From Desarmillaria ectypa (lineage: Eukaryota > Basidiomycota > Agaricomycetes > Agaricales > Physalacriaceae): 64,000 bases of DNA. Location of the stretch: contig JAUDYN010000009.1 in NCBI GenBank assembly GCA_030407005.1, positions 1,736,001 through 1,800,000 of the forward strand. Direction: 5' to 3'. This document shows positions 22,008-33,505 of the stretch, one piece after another. The position numbers were made by a program, and so were the translations under genes. Each line of letters begins with the position of its first letter. Position 1 is the stretch's first letter. The notes beneath the pieces were generated by a model. It did no database searches, was not told the origin of the DNA, and saw nothing but the letters and a program-made list of their open reading frames with translations.

Positions 22008-24130
22008 TTAGAAAACATGAACACCCGACTGAATCAAAGACACCGAAGTTTTTGACCTGGGCTTGATCTCGCACTCAAACGGAGCTGGATGGCTGTGGTA
22101 AAATGTATAAATGCCTCCGCTCATCAAAGGGGGGGAAAACACATGCCTCAGCATGCCCGACGTAACCTCGCCCGACGGCTCAATAACGTTGCCCTTATCA
22201 TCGACTGCCCTGGTAACCTTGAACACAGCTAGGATCGACGCAATCGTCATCCAGATAGATGCTTCAGCCATGTCCTGCCCTGGACAGATCCGTCGCCCGA
22301 AGCCAAAGGCCTCATCGGGGTGCGGGATATCTGTGTTTATCTTTCCGTCTTTCAAGAAACGATCTGGATTGAAAACGTCGGGGTTTTCTCCATAAACCGA
22401 GACGTCGTTCATCATCGCCCTAACAGGAATATTAAGCGCTAAGCCATACGGAGTAGGACAAGGATACATACCATGCATTGCCAACAACTATGGAGTCCCT
22501 GGGGATATAGTATCCTTGATATTCGTCGTCTTGAGAGACGCTGTGCGGAACGGCTAATACACATATTAACAAAAACAGCTTTGGTCCAAGGTTTTAATGG
22601 ATTGGTCCTACCAAGCGGTGTAACTGGTTTCCACCGAAGGACTTCCTTGAGTACGGCGTTGATATAGGGTATTGACTTGTAATCGGAAAATTCTGGGAGT
22701 CTATCGCATCCAATGACATCGTCAATCGCCTCTTGGGCTTTCCTTTGAATGTCAGGATTTTGTGTCATGGCCAGTAAAAATGTGCTCAGAGCGGAAACGG
22801 TCTAAGCGGGAATTTCATTAAGGTATAGCACGGTATCAGGGTGAGCGCTTACAGTGTCCGATCCAGCTGGGAAGAATATACGGAATGAGATACGGTATCA
22901 CATAGACTCATGGCTCTTACCAGCATACGAGGATGCTAATACATTGCGCAAAATCTCCTCCTTCTCTGATGAACGCTCTGTATTTGCTTCCATCTCAGCG
23001 ATACACTTGGACGCGATAGAATAATTCGATGTACCGGAGTCCTGTCTGTGGTTGAGTGCGAGAATGAAGCAAAGAGTGTATGTTTTCACCATCGAATCAT
23101 GGACGAATTTCATAGTCACACGCGGCATTGCCTTGACCGACAAGTTCCATTTTGCGGCTTTCCTCTTAAAATCGGCCCCTGGGAACCAATCTGGAACATA
23201 CTGTAAGATAGGAAACGAGTCAACGAGGAATGATCCTGCATTCCCCGCCGCGGCCATTCCTGCCATAGCATTCTCTGCCGTTTGAACGTAATAGTCGTCG
23301 TTATCTCGGACATCTATACCGTAAGCCACACCTAGTATAACCCGTGCGGCCATGCTGGAAGTAGAGTATCACAATACAAGCTGTCAGAAAGTAAATTCGG
23401 GCTCACAAGCGGATGCTCTCTCGGAAATTGCCCGGGTCGTCTAGAAATCTCTTCAGAAGAACCCTTGCCCCATCAAGTAGACGAGGATAGTGGTTGGTCA
23501 CTGCGGGGCCGGCGAGCTCTTTGTGGAATAGTTTCCGGTGCTCTGAGGAAGCGACATAATTAGCCCTTGTCTCATGTTGTAATAGCAGTAGTTAACCTCT
23601 CCAGTAAGCACCATATCGATAGAAGGCAAAATGCCAAGTGTAACCGATTCTGTAAAGCAAGTGAGCTCGATTAGACGCTTTTAGTCCTAGGAATCGAGTA
23701 TTACAATCCGTTCAACATAGGATAGGGCGGCCTGTGTGATCGCCGTTAGATATGACGTTGTCGACTAGACAAGAAATACCAACACACTTGTCAGAGTATA
23801 TAGCAGAGCGTTTGTCGAAAAGTTCGCAAGCCGCTTCACGAGTGTTGACAACGATAAGACTGGTGCCCATTAAATTGAGGTGGATGATATCAGAATCTAG
23901 AGCGATTATCAATACGGAAAAGGGGACAGAGTCATTTATCTACTGTATTGTCGTGCCATATCCCTGTAAGTGATCCAGTCGTACTTTTCCGGGACATCAT
24001 AGATATTGCCGAGGATGGGAAGGCCTCTTGGTCCTGGCGGCATACGGAGTTGGGACTTCGAAAAGAGCCGATACAGGACGTAGCTCAGTGCAAGAAATGC
24101 TGAGAGATCTACAGCCCGAAAGAAATCCAT
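22008..24130 (-). CDS. Cytochrome P450 monooxygenase (CYP64/OrdA-like fungal type)
   Basis: Twelve exons (24130-23944, 23896-23788, 23731-23705, 23649-23597, 23542-23407, 23354-23090, 23041-22921, 22866-22853, 22801-22612, 22553-22472, 22419-22147, 22092-22008) give 513 residues. The N-terminus has an ER anchor and the hinge RMPPGPRGLPILGN. The C-helix reads WREHRK. The oxygen-binding motif is AGSDTT (300-305), the ExxR is E357-V-L-R360, the PERF region is FNPDRF and the haem loop is FGFGRRICPGQ with Cys440. The overall pattern resembles the O-methylsterigmatocystin-oxidoreductase-like P450s that are abundant in mushrooms; the substrate is unknown. One exon is only 14 nt. The last intron would use a GC donor, but reading through it also stays in frame, so the tail before HPAPFECEIKPRS is uncertain. 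No disabling change is seen. Confidence 0.88.
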
Positions 24131-24169
24131 GGTGATTGGTAGTCAAGACTTGTCATCCTATTTGCCGGG

Positions 24170-24176
24170 ATTTATA
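24170..24176 (-). promoter_or_regulatory. TATA-like box of the P450 gene
   Basis: On the minus strand CTATAAATCCC lies about 40 nt upstream of the ATG at 24130. This is a suitable place for a TATA element with a short 5' leader. Position and sequence only; the transcription start is not known. Confidence 0.4.
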
Positions 24177-26278
24177 GCGAGCGCGGGATCCTTCCAAGTC
24201 CAAAGCGAATAGACGAACATGGATGACTATATGAATGCTTGCAATGCAGCTGACCGCCGCTCTTGCATTGCCGCGTTGGATACGCAATCTCTATATGCCC
24301 TTGTTCGGTGTCCGTCCTTTATTCGCGGAGTATATCAACTTGACGTACTTTTGTAATCGATATGATGCCACTCTTTCTTTCTTCATATTCACAATTGATG
24401 ATACCGATGCTTTGAAAGCTAAAACCTGAGATTTTACGAAGTACGACCGACCAGGACGATGTCTACTTCTCTAATCCTGAAAGTGAGGCTTTGGGAAAGA
24501 CCTTTTGCGAGTAAAAAATTGAACAGACGGAGATCCAGAAAGATAGATTAACATAGCATTGACGACAGCTTGAATAGTCACGCGTATGTAAGTGGAAAAC
24601 CTGTTGAATTGAATCAGAATTAAGTCTAGGACGAGGCATTGGAAAGTACGGCATGTACCATGTTCCATCACGCATCCTATGACTACTAGGATCTGAGGAT
24701 GCTTCACTTATGGTGCCCGCCTCTTCATCTTCCATTGCCTTTCTGGAAAAGGCTGAAGCATCATGGCCGTACTGAAAACCGAAGGCCTGTCCGACGCGGC
24801 CCGCGCGACCCTTCCGGTCACCCGGTCGTTCCTGATTAGGAACTTGTACCGGTAACAAACCAACGACCACCACTTTGCGTATTTGCTTTTTGGTGGCCCT
24901 TGCTCTCCTTAAGTTCATCACTTTATCCAAGTTTTCATGACCTGTGCGCTTGTCATGGCCATACAGCATTTCAGTATCGTAGGTTTGACTTTCAATTCAT
25001 TTTTTCTCTTGACCTCATTCATCACTTATGCATAGTTCCTAGACTCGCAACTTGAAGCAGGTGTAACCACAATTATAAGTCATGAGAATCCTAATAGACC
25101 GTTCAGGAATGAAATCAGTTTACGCTAAGTCGCAAAGAGAGGCTGTTCACCCACGGCGACTGCGAACGCCGAAAGCCATTGATCTCAACCGTGGTTTGAT
25201 AGATAATGCAAATGGTACTGGATGTCTGTGAAGGCATGCACCTAGGCGGGGGAATGGCGCGGTGACATAGAAGGAGCCATACTCCGCCAGAAGCATCGTT
25301 TGTATGGGGGATATCAAGAAAATATGCACATCTGTCGTATGGTAGAGTAATTTGTGGCCTCCGGGTCTTTTCTTTCTATCCAAGATATCAGAAATTTCAG
25401 TCAGGATTTATCGCGGTTTCCAAGACAATGCACTTTCAAGAATTCGGGTCGGGACCTCTGACCTTGTAATGCTGATGCAGAGGATTGGTACCAGCGCCGA
25501 GTACACTTATGTGTGACGGGAGATTTCAAAGGTCGCTTTCTAAATCAGTCGCAATGGAAGGGCGACATTCGGCTATGGAATAACGCGATCAGGATGTTCA
25601 AAGGCGTCGAAGTTGTTTCAAAAGGATTTCTCAACCACTAGCTTTTAAGCTGAATTCTGGCCTCCCTAAAGCCTAGTTCTTGACATGAACAACCAGCATA
25701 GCTTTTACTCAGGCTTGCTGTCATTTCCATGCTTGGCATGAGCTTTCGTTCAGCTGGTTACGTCTCTTTGCCTGTCGCAGACCCTATATAGATAGCGTTA
25801 GAGAACTACGCACCAGTAGTTCTGGTCCACTGGCATTGCGCTCGGATTCTGTAAAGTTTGTCGAGAGCAGCGAGTTTCTCAGGTGCTTAGATGCAGATAC
25901 GAATGCATGTTTCAACTTTAGTATGGACTTGGTCGCCTAGCTGCAAAGATAGAAATTTAAAGCCAGTTTCATGTGGGAGACGCGGCAAGATGGGCGTGTC
26001 AATAAGTCAGGGAAGGACGTTCGGCCCGATATCCCGGAGCAACGTTGAAGCTGACCACTATCTACTCTCCGGGATCAAGACGCTGAGTACTATACTGCTT
26101 AAGATTTGCGGTAAAATTCAAGTAACAGTGATCTGCAAAAATTCTAGCACATCCTTGATCATTTAAGTTGGAAGAGCAGCTCGTCCCGGGTCGTTTCATG
26201 CTACCGCTTCAACTTTTTTCTTTGATCAAATGACACGCAGTAAACTCTCACGAACATTCCATCTCTTGCTACACCATC
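24177..26278. other. Gene-poor stretch between P450 and lyase
   Basis: The frame at 24463-24969 (-) is 168 codons long but basic and compositionally odd, without a motif. The frame at 25891-26166 (+) is likewise unsupported. A possible P450 tail remnant at 25147-25240 is listed separately. Confidence 0.3.
25147..25240 (-). pseudogene. Possible P450 C-terminal tail remnant
   Basis: The minus strand reads HRHPVPFALSIKPRLRSMAF. Fungal P450s of the type at 22-24 kb end with a similar HPxPFxxxIKPRS strand (there HPAPFECEIKPRS). No haem loop is found upstream, so at most a detached last exon is left. The match is short. Confidence 0.3.
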
Positions 26279-28008
26279 ATGTATACTTTGTCCACATCTG
26301 CGATTGGAGTTTGCGACTCGATATTTCGCGCAGTATTCACCAATGAAGAAATGCGCTTAATCTTCAGTGCGTTTTCGTCCTTATTTCTAGGTTGAACGTT
26401 GTACATTAACTATTTATAGCCGACCAAGCATACTTTTCACGTTGTGTTCAAGTAGAGGTGGCTCTCGCAAGTAAGTCCAATACTTTCGCATAGGATGGAC
26501 TTGGCTTATTATCAATTTTATCTCAGAAGCCCAATCCATCCTAGGTGTCATCCCTCACAATGCGGGTGAAATCATTCAACGCGACTGTACTGCTGACAAA
26601 ATCGACTGGGATCGTCTCCGAAAAGATACCGAGATAGTCGGCTACCCTATCCTAGGGCTTGTCAGACAGCTGGATGATATGTGCCCCGAGAGTGGAAAGT
26701 ACCTGTGAGACAGAATATCGCAGGCGTGTTTTATAACGTGTTAATCTTCATAATTTAGACACTGGGGTGCTACTACACAAGACGCAAGTGATGTCTATGA
26801 GAGCTTTCATCAGTTCATTTACCTCATAAGCAGATCATGGACACCGCTAGCGTCCTTCAAATTAAATCGGGCCTCGAATTAATCGCTCGAGAAATCAACG
26901 CGGTCCGAGATATCCTCATACGCCTATCTTCTCAATATCGTGATACGCCCATGGCGGGTCGAACTCATCTTCAACACGCCCTCCCCATCACCTTTGGATA
27001 TAAATGTGCTGTCTGGCTCTCCGCTCTTGATCGGCATGCCGAGCGTCTCGAGCAGCTCTGTCCGCGTGCACTGCTTGTCCAATTCGGCGGAGCGGTAGGT
27101 TCACTAGCGTCCCTCGGCACCAGCGACATCGGCTTGAAAGTCCGCGCCAAACTGGCTGAAGATCTGGGTCTTCACGATCCTCCAATTTCATGGCACGTAG
27201 CTCGTGATGGCATCGCAGAGACGATCTCCTTCTTGTCGGTAAGATCGTCGTTGTGCATCTTCCCACCGCCTACTCCTCATTATACCTTAGATCGTGGGAG
27301 GAACACTCGGCAAAATCGCGTATGATATCCTCCTCCTCAGTTCTTCCGAATTTGGAGAGGTTCAAGAACCATTTGTCCCCCATCGCGGGGCATCATCCAC
27401 GATGCCCCAGAAACGAAATAGTATATCATCAGAGGCGATCCTCGCATGCTCAAAACTTCTCCGCGCGCAAGCCGCAACAGCGCAAGATGCGATGGTTTCT
27501 GATCTCGAACGTGCATCGGGTCCTTGGCATCTCGAATGGAGTTGTGTTCCCGAAGCCTTTTGCCTTGCAAGCGGGGCCCTTCATCAGACAGAATTCGTGT
27601 TGGGTGGGCTACATGTTGATACAGGGTGAGTTAGATTATATAGGTTCGCCTCTGACGTTTAACTCTTATACTAGCCGCATGATCGAAAATCTTGACATGT
27701 CGAAAGGTCTCATTGTAGGTGAAGCGGTGATGATGGGGCTGGCACCATATTTTGGTCGTAATACTGCCCATGACATCGTATACGAAGCTTGTACGACATG
27801 CTTTGAATCTCATGTACATCTCTCTCATCTCGTTGTCTTTACTTCTACTCATAAGTTCTCGAAGAAACGACTGTCCGAACAGTTGAAACTCAAGTCTCAA
27901 GTGCGGGACAAGCTTTCTGACGAGGATATCGACAAACTATGCGATCCGAAGAATTATCTGGGTGCATGCACTAAGATGGTCGACGACGTATTGAGAGGCA
28001 GGAAATAA
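26279..28008 (+). CDS. Fumarase/aspartase-superfamily lyase (carboxymuconate cycloisomerase-like)
   Basis: Seven exons (26279-26366, 26420-26470, 26527-26704, 26759-26783, 26834-27238, 27291-27625, 27675-28008) give 471 residues, the usual size. The three conserved regions of the superfamily are present: HWGATTQD (107-114); the segment GRTHLQHALPITFGYK with its histidines; and the flexible signature loop GASSTMPQKRN (282-292) with its catalytic serine. The GSSxMPQKRNP-type loop and C-terminal MxxxL/EA pattern are closest to 3-carboxy-cis,cis-muconate cycloisomerases and adenylosuccinate lyases. In fungi this intron-rich non-housekeeping type is usually annotated L-aspartase-like. It would act on a succinyl-type or carboxymuconate-type substrate, possibly in aromatic breakdown. 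The 26784-26833 intron has a GC donor in good context (GAC|GCAAGT). The superfamily is sure; the reaction is not. Confidence 0.88.
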
Positions 28009-28100
28009 CAAATAAGATTAAGGTGCGTAGGCATAGTACGTTGGACTAACTATGTACAAGTACAATTGATATTACAACACTAGCCTGCAATCTGAAAGAC

Positions 28101-29825
28101 CTAAACTGAACAGACTTCAAGGCTCAAGCCGCTCTTCCGATATGGCGCAAGCTCTTCACGAATGTATTGACAGTGATTCAACTGGCCGGGTCCCAAAACC
28201 CAAACTAGTTCAACATTCTGCATGCGCGCCGGCTTTTGATTAATTTCCTGCATGCATCGAGACGCGACCATCTCAACGAACCGCTGTGGCACAAAATTAC
28301 ACCTTCCACGGAGGCACAGTGTGTGTAAACTGGGGAGTGGGAATAACGCGGGCCTGATGTACTGTAGGCTAGAGAGGAACCCGTCAATGAGGCAGTCTGA
28401 GCCGACATTGGACAGATGCAATATCTGAAGAGCTTGGTGCACGAACTCCAGGTGGAAAAGTGTCTCCATGTCGGCCTCTGAGACGCGTACGTCCGTTAGA
28501 TCCAAGCATGTGATAGAACAACGAGAGCGGTGGAAGAGTCGGAAAAGGGAGGGAACGGCATATGGGGCGGAGTTCTCAAGCTGTTGGAAGCCCTGCATTG
28601 TCACGCGTGCTAGGGATGGCGTAGTCATATGGTCGAGTAGCAAGGGCAGTGTCTCGAACCCCTTGCTTTGCGATGCTAGCATACGTAGCGTATGGAGCTT
28701 GGGGAGAGTAACCATGTCGAGGAGTCTCGGCACTTGAACTTGATGTAGAAAGAGCTCAGCGCAGCTCATTTCACACTCTTCGACGTCGCTGAAACGACTA
28801 ACTTGCCATAAGGCATCATGAGAAAATGTGTCCGACGGCCCCCAGAATCCCTAGGAATGGCGATACTGGTGCTTGTAGCGGCATATTTGTGGCCAGGATA
28901 TGACAAATGCGTTGGGCGACGACATTTGCCAGAGCTCCAATGGCCGCAGCGGTGCGGACGAAAAGGCTTTGACAACGAGAAGTGCAACCACGTCGAGGTC
29001 GGGTATCACGGATATGATGGATAGATTTCGGAGGGAGAGCAGAAAAAATTGAAGAGGGTAAATATTCTGGAGAAGGACGATTCCCAATGCCAATTGAAGG
29101 GTTATGATCCTATTGGCGAAGTCAATAAGGGTAGCAATGAGCAGGTCTGGAATTGCTCGGCGTGAGGATTGGTGAATTGACACGGACAATGGTCTTGGTT
29201 TCGATCTCTCGACTTAACGCAGAAGCCCAAGAAAGCTAGAATTATCGGCAGTTCTCTCGAAGCTGTCGGTGCCCTTAAGGCAAATATAGGACCACGCGTG
29301 CGAACAAGTCAGCAGAGCTGATCGCCAACCCTTCGATACCAACTCCAAGTCCCACAGCGACGTTTTCCCATGTTGGATCTTCCAACAATGGCTTCCCTCA
29401 TCCCATACTTTTGGAGGAGGGAATTCAACCACAAGGACAAAGATTTGGTGAAGAATCTCGACAGGTAAATGTCGGACCGGGCTGAAGAAACGCTTTGCTG
29501 CTCGAGTGGAATCTTCAGTCTCATGATACTTCTCAACAAGAATCGCTACGGTCCCGGCAGCACTGAAACATGACAGCTGCGCACCGAGGTTTTCGCTTGT
29601 TTCTGTGATGGAGTCGATCTTCTGCTGGAGTATCATCAGGTGACTCTCCGCTTCTGAAATTATCCTATTCAAAGCCGTTTCTTCAGTCGGCAAAGGGGGG
29701 TCATTGCATTTGGCGAGACGTGTGAGATCTGGATAAGAAAAAATGGAAGGAGTTGGTCCGACATCGAAACCTGCCAGAGAGACGGCATAGCTGGAGCTTT
29801 CAGAGCTGGTTCCTTGGGGTGCCAT
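28101..29825 (-). pseudogene. F-box/LRR-like protein, frame broken by two stops
   Basis: One continuous minus-strand frame of about 575 codons, without introns, starts at 29825. After a coiled-coil-like stretch (ETALNRIISEAESHLMILQQ) comes an F-box: SPVRHLPVEILHQIFVLVVE...WDLELVSKGWRSALLTCSHAWSYI. Leucine-rich repeats follow to the end. Two stops interrupt it in frame: TAA 29214-29216 and TAG 28851-28853. The protein resumes family-like each time (KPRPLSVSIHQ; SHDALWQVSRFSDVEECE). F-box proteins recruit substrates to SCF ubiquitin ligases, and this expanded type with disordered leader is common in Agaricomycetes. It is paralogous to the more broken copy at 38.3-39.3 kb (compare PLLLDHMTTPSLARVTMQGF with PLLLRHFTAPLLARVTMQAF). 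With only two point lesions it is young, or strain-specific. Confidence 0.75.
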
Positions 29826-30491
29826 TTGTCATAAATCCTCCATGAGATGTCAGAATTAAAAGCTAGACACACTGAAGGGATTTAGTCGACTTGCCTTCCT
29901 CGCGAATCGTTCGAGCTGGGGTGGTGGTCTCAAACAAGTTTGTCTTAGATTTTTGCCTCCAATTTAGAGCGATCGGGTCATATTTCGGAAAAATCTCATA
30001 AGCTAAATTTTACACATGCACAAAGAGCTATCTTTTCGTCTGTGTATATCGGAGTGGCCCCTCAACGTTCAACCATCAAGTTGCCACCAGGACATCATAT
30101 CATGTAATTAAAATTTCATGGTCAATACCGGGTCAACGCCGTTATAAAAGACCTCAGAGAATATTTATGCAGCTACCAGGGCATCGGAAATATATGATCA
30201 AACGGATTCTGGAAATTTAACGAATGGAATTCCCACGGGGCTATAGCTTAAAGGACTTAGAGAGCCGATAGGAGAAATCCGTTGTCCCCCAGAGTTGATA
30301 GAAGTTATGGAGAGGTTGTGCAAATATTGATTGGGATAACGTAGGTTTAACGTGAAGAAGTCGGACTTCCGGCCCGGCAGCCCTTACACGTTCACCCAAA
30401 CCCACCATCTCATCCTTTCCTCCGTTTCTGCCACCGGTATGTATACAGGAGCTTCAGCACTTATTATTTCATTGTACTTTACCATTTTATA

Positions 30492-30600
30492 ATGTTCCGT
30501 TTTCTCAAGATTAAACTCGACGATTCAAACTGCATTTCGATAAGCAACGTCAACCTTAGTACGGTTGACTCCGGTGACTGGGATACTTCAAAAGACCTGA
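30492..30600 (+). pseudogene. Possible N-terminal relic of a flavin monooxygenase
   Basis: From the ATG at 30492 the frame reads MFRFLKIKLDD, then SNVNLSTVDSGDWDTSK. The intact flavin monooxygenase at 39.6-42.5 kb starts MFRFFRRKSDD and continues to NTLNDWNYIKKPG, and pseudogene 1 has SSDWDYLKKPG. The similarity covers only the first exon, and no FAD loop follows. This would be a fourth trace of the family in the window. The evidence is a short match. Confidence 0.35.
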
Positions 30601-30802
30601 CAAAGGCTGCTTGTATTTTGAGATGTACGAAGCTGACATATTTTCGTTTAAGATTCCAGCTGCTACCTCTCCACCTTGCTATGTGCATTACCAGGAGTTA
30701 AGATGTCCCGGGGCATCGAGTAGTACTATCACCTGATGCAAGTTGGAAATCATTGCCTGACTAAAACTTTAACCACTATCACCGAGCCCCAAATATGTTT
30801 CC

Positions 30803-30809
30803 TATAAAG
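30803..30809 (+). promoter_or_regulatory. TATA-like box of the amidohydrolase gene
   Basis: TATAAAG lies about 40 nt before the ATG at 30844, a typical distance for a fungal TATA element with a short leader. Positional evidence only. Confidence 0.4.
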
Positions 30810-30843
30810 AGCTCTTCCATATCTTGAGATTTCCGCGCTTATC

Positions 30844-32482
30844 ATGTCTTCCATACTCCTGAAGAACGGCACCCTCATTGTCTTTGACGACCATGACGAC
30901 CCTCAGCCAGTTCAGGCGGATGTTTTGGTCAAAGGAAATGTTATATTTCAAGTTGGACAAGATCTAAGGCCTCTTGATGCATCTACAGTGATCATCGACT
31001 GTACGGACAAGATTGTTGCACCTGGTCTTATCGACACTCACCACCATATGTGGCAAACTCAGCTGAAGGGTCGGTTTGCCGATGCCACTTTGTTTGATTA
31101 TTTCTACAAAGGTGGGAACAGGAGCAGCTCTCGGTGCATTCCAGTGTTACCTGACATGGCGTGAAAGGCTGGTGCCAGTGGGACTTTTTCACCGCCGAGG
31201 ATATCTTTTGGGGGGAGCTTGCCTCGTGCGTGGAAGCCCTAGATAGCGGTACGACCACTGTAGTAGATCACGCACATTGCTCTGGCACACCGGACCATGG
31301 TTAGTTTCGACATTATCCATATCAAGGGAGGATAACCTTCTTTTTAGTTACTCAGGCAATTTCCGCCACTTTGACCTCTGGTCTGCGTTCTTTCTTTTGT
31401 TACGCGGTTGTGCCGGAAATCAAATCGTGGTCTCCTCAATTTGTACTTGGCAACTCTCCTGCATGGGCAAATGAGCTGCTCAAGACTTTGGCGCAGAGAA
31501 GTCCCTTTGGTCCCAATGGACGCGTTCGAATGGGTCTCGCATTCGACCAATTATATCTACCCAAAGACACTGTTCAAGAGATTATTGGCACAGCACGGCA
31601 ACTAAATCTCTTTCCTCTCACTGCTCACGCGGCCGGCGGAGCGTTACAAGGTAGCTTCGACAGAACTATCAACTTCTTTCTTTTCGTACTGATACACTTG
31701 AAGGCTTTCTCCGACCCATCCAGCAGACACACGATTATGGCCTTCTCGGTCCGGACTGGATTTTCAGCCACGGAGGATGGATCACTCACGCTGAGCTAGA
31801 ACTGCTGAAACAGTCTGGAGCCACTATCTCTGTAACTCCAGAAACAGAGCTGCAGATGGGACATCCAATGGCACCCATCGAATCGTCAGAGTATCCTGGT
31901 TTGCGGGACTGCTGTTCCATCGGCGTCAACTGCTCGTGTTCGAACTCGGGTGATATCGTTACTCAGATGCGTCTGATGCTGCAGTCGGGTCGAGGTATCG
32001 TGGGCCGACAAGTCAAGGAGAAGGGAAAGGTAGTAAAAGAGTTGAGCGTCAAAATCGGGGAGGTCTATGCCATGGCCACCATCCGTGCTGCAAGGTCTTT
32101 GAAGCTTAACGCGGGTCAGTTGAAGGAAGGCGCGCTAGCGGATATTGTCGTCTATGACACTCTTAGTCCCTCTATGATCGCAGGTGCTGCGGAGAATCCT
32201 GTTGCAGCTATCATGTTGCATTCGAGCGTCAGAGACGTCAACACAGTCATTGTGGATGGCGTCGTTCGGAAAAGGGACGGAAAGCTTTTGCCTGTCGAAC
32301 TTGACGCTGAGGCTTCCGTGCAGATGCAGGAAAAGGTACTTGGTTGGAATGATATTGCTGGGCAGGTATTGAGAAGTCGACTCGAAATAGAAGGAAGGAT
32401 GAAGGATGCTGACTTTTCCGAACCCATTGTTGCGCAAGGGATCAAAGATGCCTTCCATCTATCAGACGATGTATTTGTATAG
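30844..32482 (+). CDS. Amidohydrolase (ATZ/TRZ, cytosine-deaminase-like)
   Basis: Four exons (30844-31111, 31168-31299, 31348-31650, 31704-32482) give 493 residues. The metal-dependent amidohydrolase fold is recognised from APGLIDTHHHMWQTQ with the HxH metal pair H66/H68, the later histidines H124/H126 (VVDHAHC), H227 (TAHAAGG) and H257 (FSHGGW), and the C-terminal composite domain LKEGALADIVVYD. The nearest families are the hydrolytic deaminases/dechlorinases of ATZ/TRZ type and fungal 5-methylthioadenosine/cytosine-deaminase-like proteins, which hydrolyse C-N (or C-Cl) bonds on heterocycles. In the position where these usually carry a metal or catalytic Asp (GxD before S/N-rich loop), this protein reads SIGVNCSCSNSGD, with Asn310. 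Either the subfamily differs or activity is altered. The substrate is unknown. Confidence 0.85.
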
Positions 32483-33505
32483 GATTTGCGAGAATGTATA
32501 CTACAGTACGATGCGTGTCGAAGTTGAGATCGTTCAGAGAACAGACTACGGGCGAATTTGAATCGTTGAATATTTCAGCAAGTAAAAATTCAAGGAGCAC
32601 GTCCCTGCAATAGAAATATACTTGAAAGCTGAAGTGAGAAAGAAGTCTCAGCGACGGGTGACACGGTGACGGCTGAGTTGAGCAATTCCGCCGGAAAGGA
32701 TTTCCACCTAAACATCCACGTCGCGGTGACTTCAAGTTTTCGAGTTTTGAGGGGAATTCTCGCTTCGAGCAAGTGTCACAACGGAGCGTCTAGGCCGACA
32801 TGAGAACCAATAAGCAACGGCGTATTCGCAGTGACCGGCATTCGCAGTTGACGGCAACGGCCGCAACCTCATTGCTTCGCTCCCTGCGCATCAGGGATTA
32901 CTACTTGAGCTCTAGGCGCTTGATTCTGACGTTTGATGACTTTCATTTATGAGGCGACGGGGATATCCTGGATAAATCATATTTTGTCGTACTGAAGCGC
33001 ATACTTTCAAGTTATTGCGCAGACAATCTACGTTCAGCAAGTGTTTCAAATGAAGTACAATTATGCTGGGATTGCTATAACGTTAACCAAAGAGGCATTT
33101 TACTGGCTGCCTTCCCGTCCAATCGGACCGGTACGTCAGGTTCGCGGTTCCATCAGCGACGCCGAATTCTATCCAATATTCCGAGGGAAAGTGGAAAGTG
33201 CTGCGATTGGCCGACCATTGACGTTGTATGGACGATATGATTTTGCATACTCCCTCTCTTTGGCGAATGAATCTTACTTGTCTCGGAATGTCTCCATGAA
33301 AATATCCGAAGCATTAAAGATGACGGTTTGTGTAGGTTCTCATCAGATTGCATAGTCACTGGGTCCCGAATGAATGGAGGGTACTGATGCGTGGAAATGC
33401 CTCATGATCCAGGCCCTCAGATGATAGGTCTGGTGACCTTCCGTGGACTTTAAAAGCCTCGTCTGCTTAATAAAGACTCACCTAGCAAGCCACCCACCCA
33501 CCAAC
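32483..33505. other. No identifiable gene
   Basis: Intergenic region between the amidohydrolase and the COX8-like gene. A frame at 33041-33355 (+) has no recognisable features. The last 100 bp contain the probable COX8-like promoter. Confidence 0.35.

Noticed and set aside
26988..27266. Antisense frame within the lyase and similar antisense frames in RCC1, VPS4 and P450 genes
   Set aside because: The sense strand carries complete, motif-rich spliced genes; the antisense frames lack any family features.
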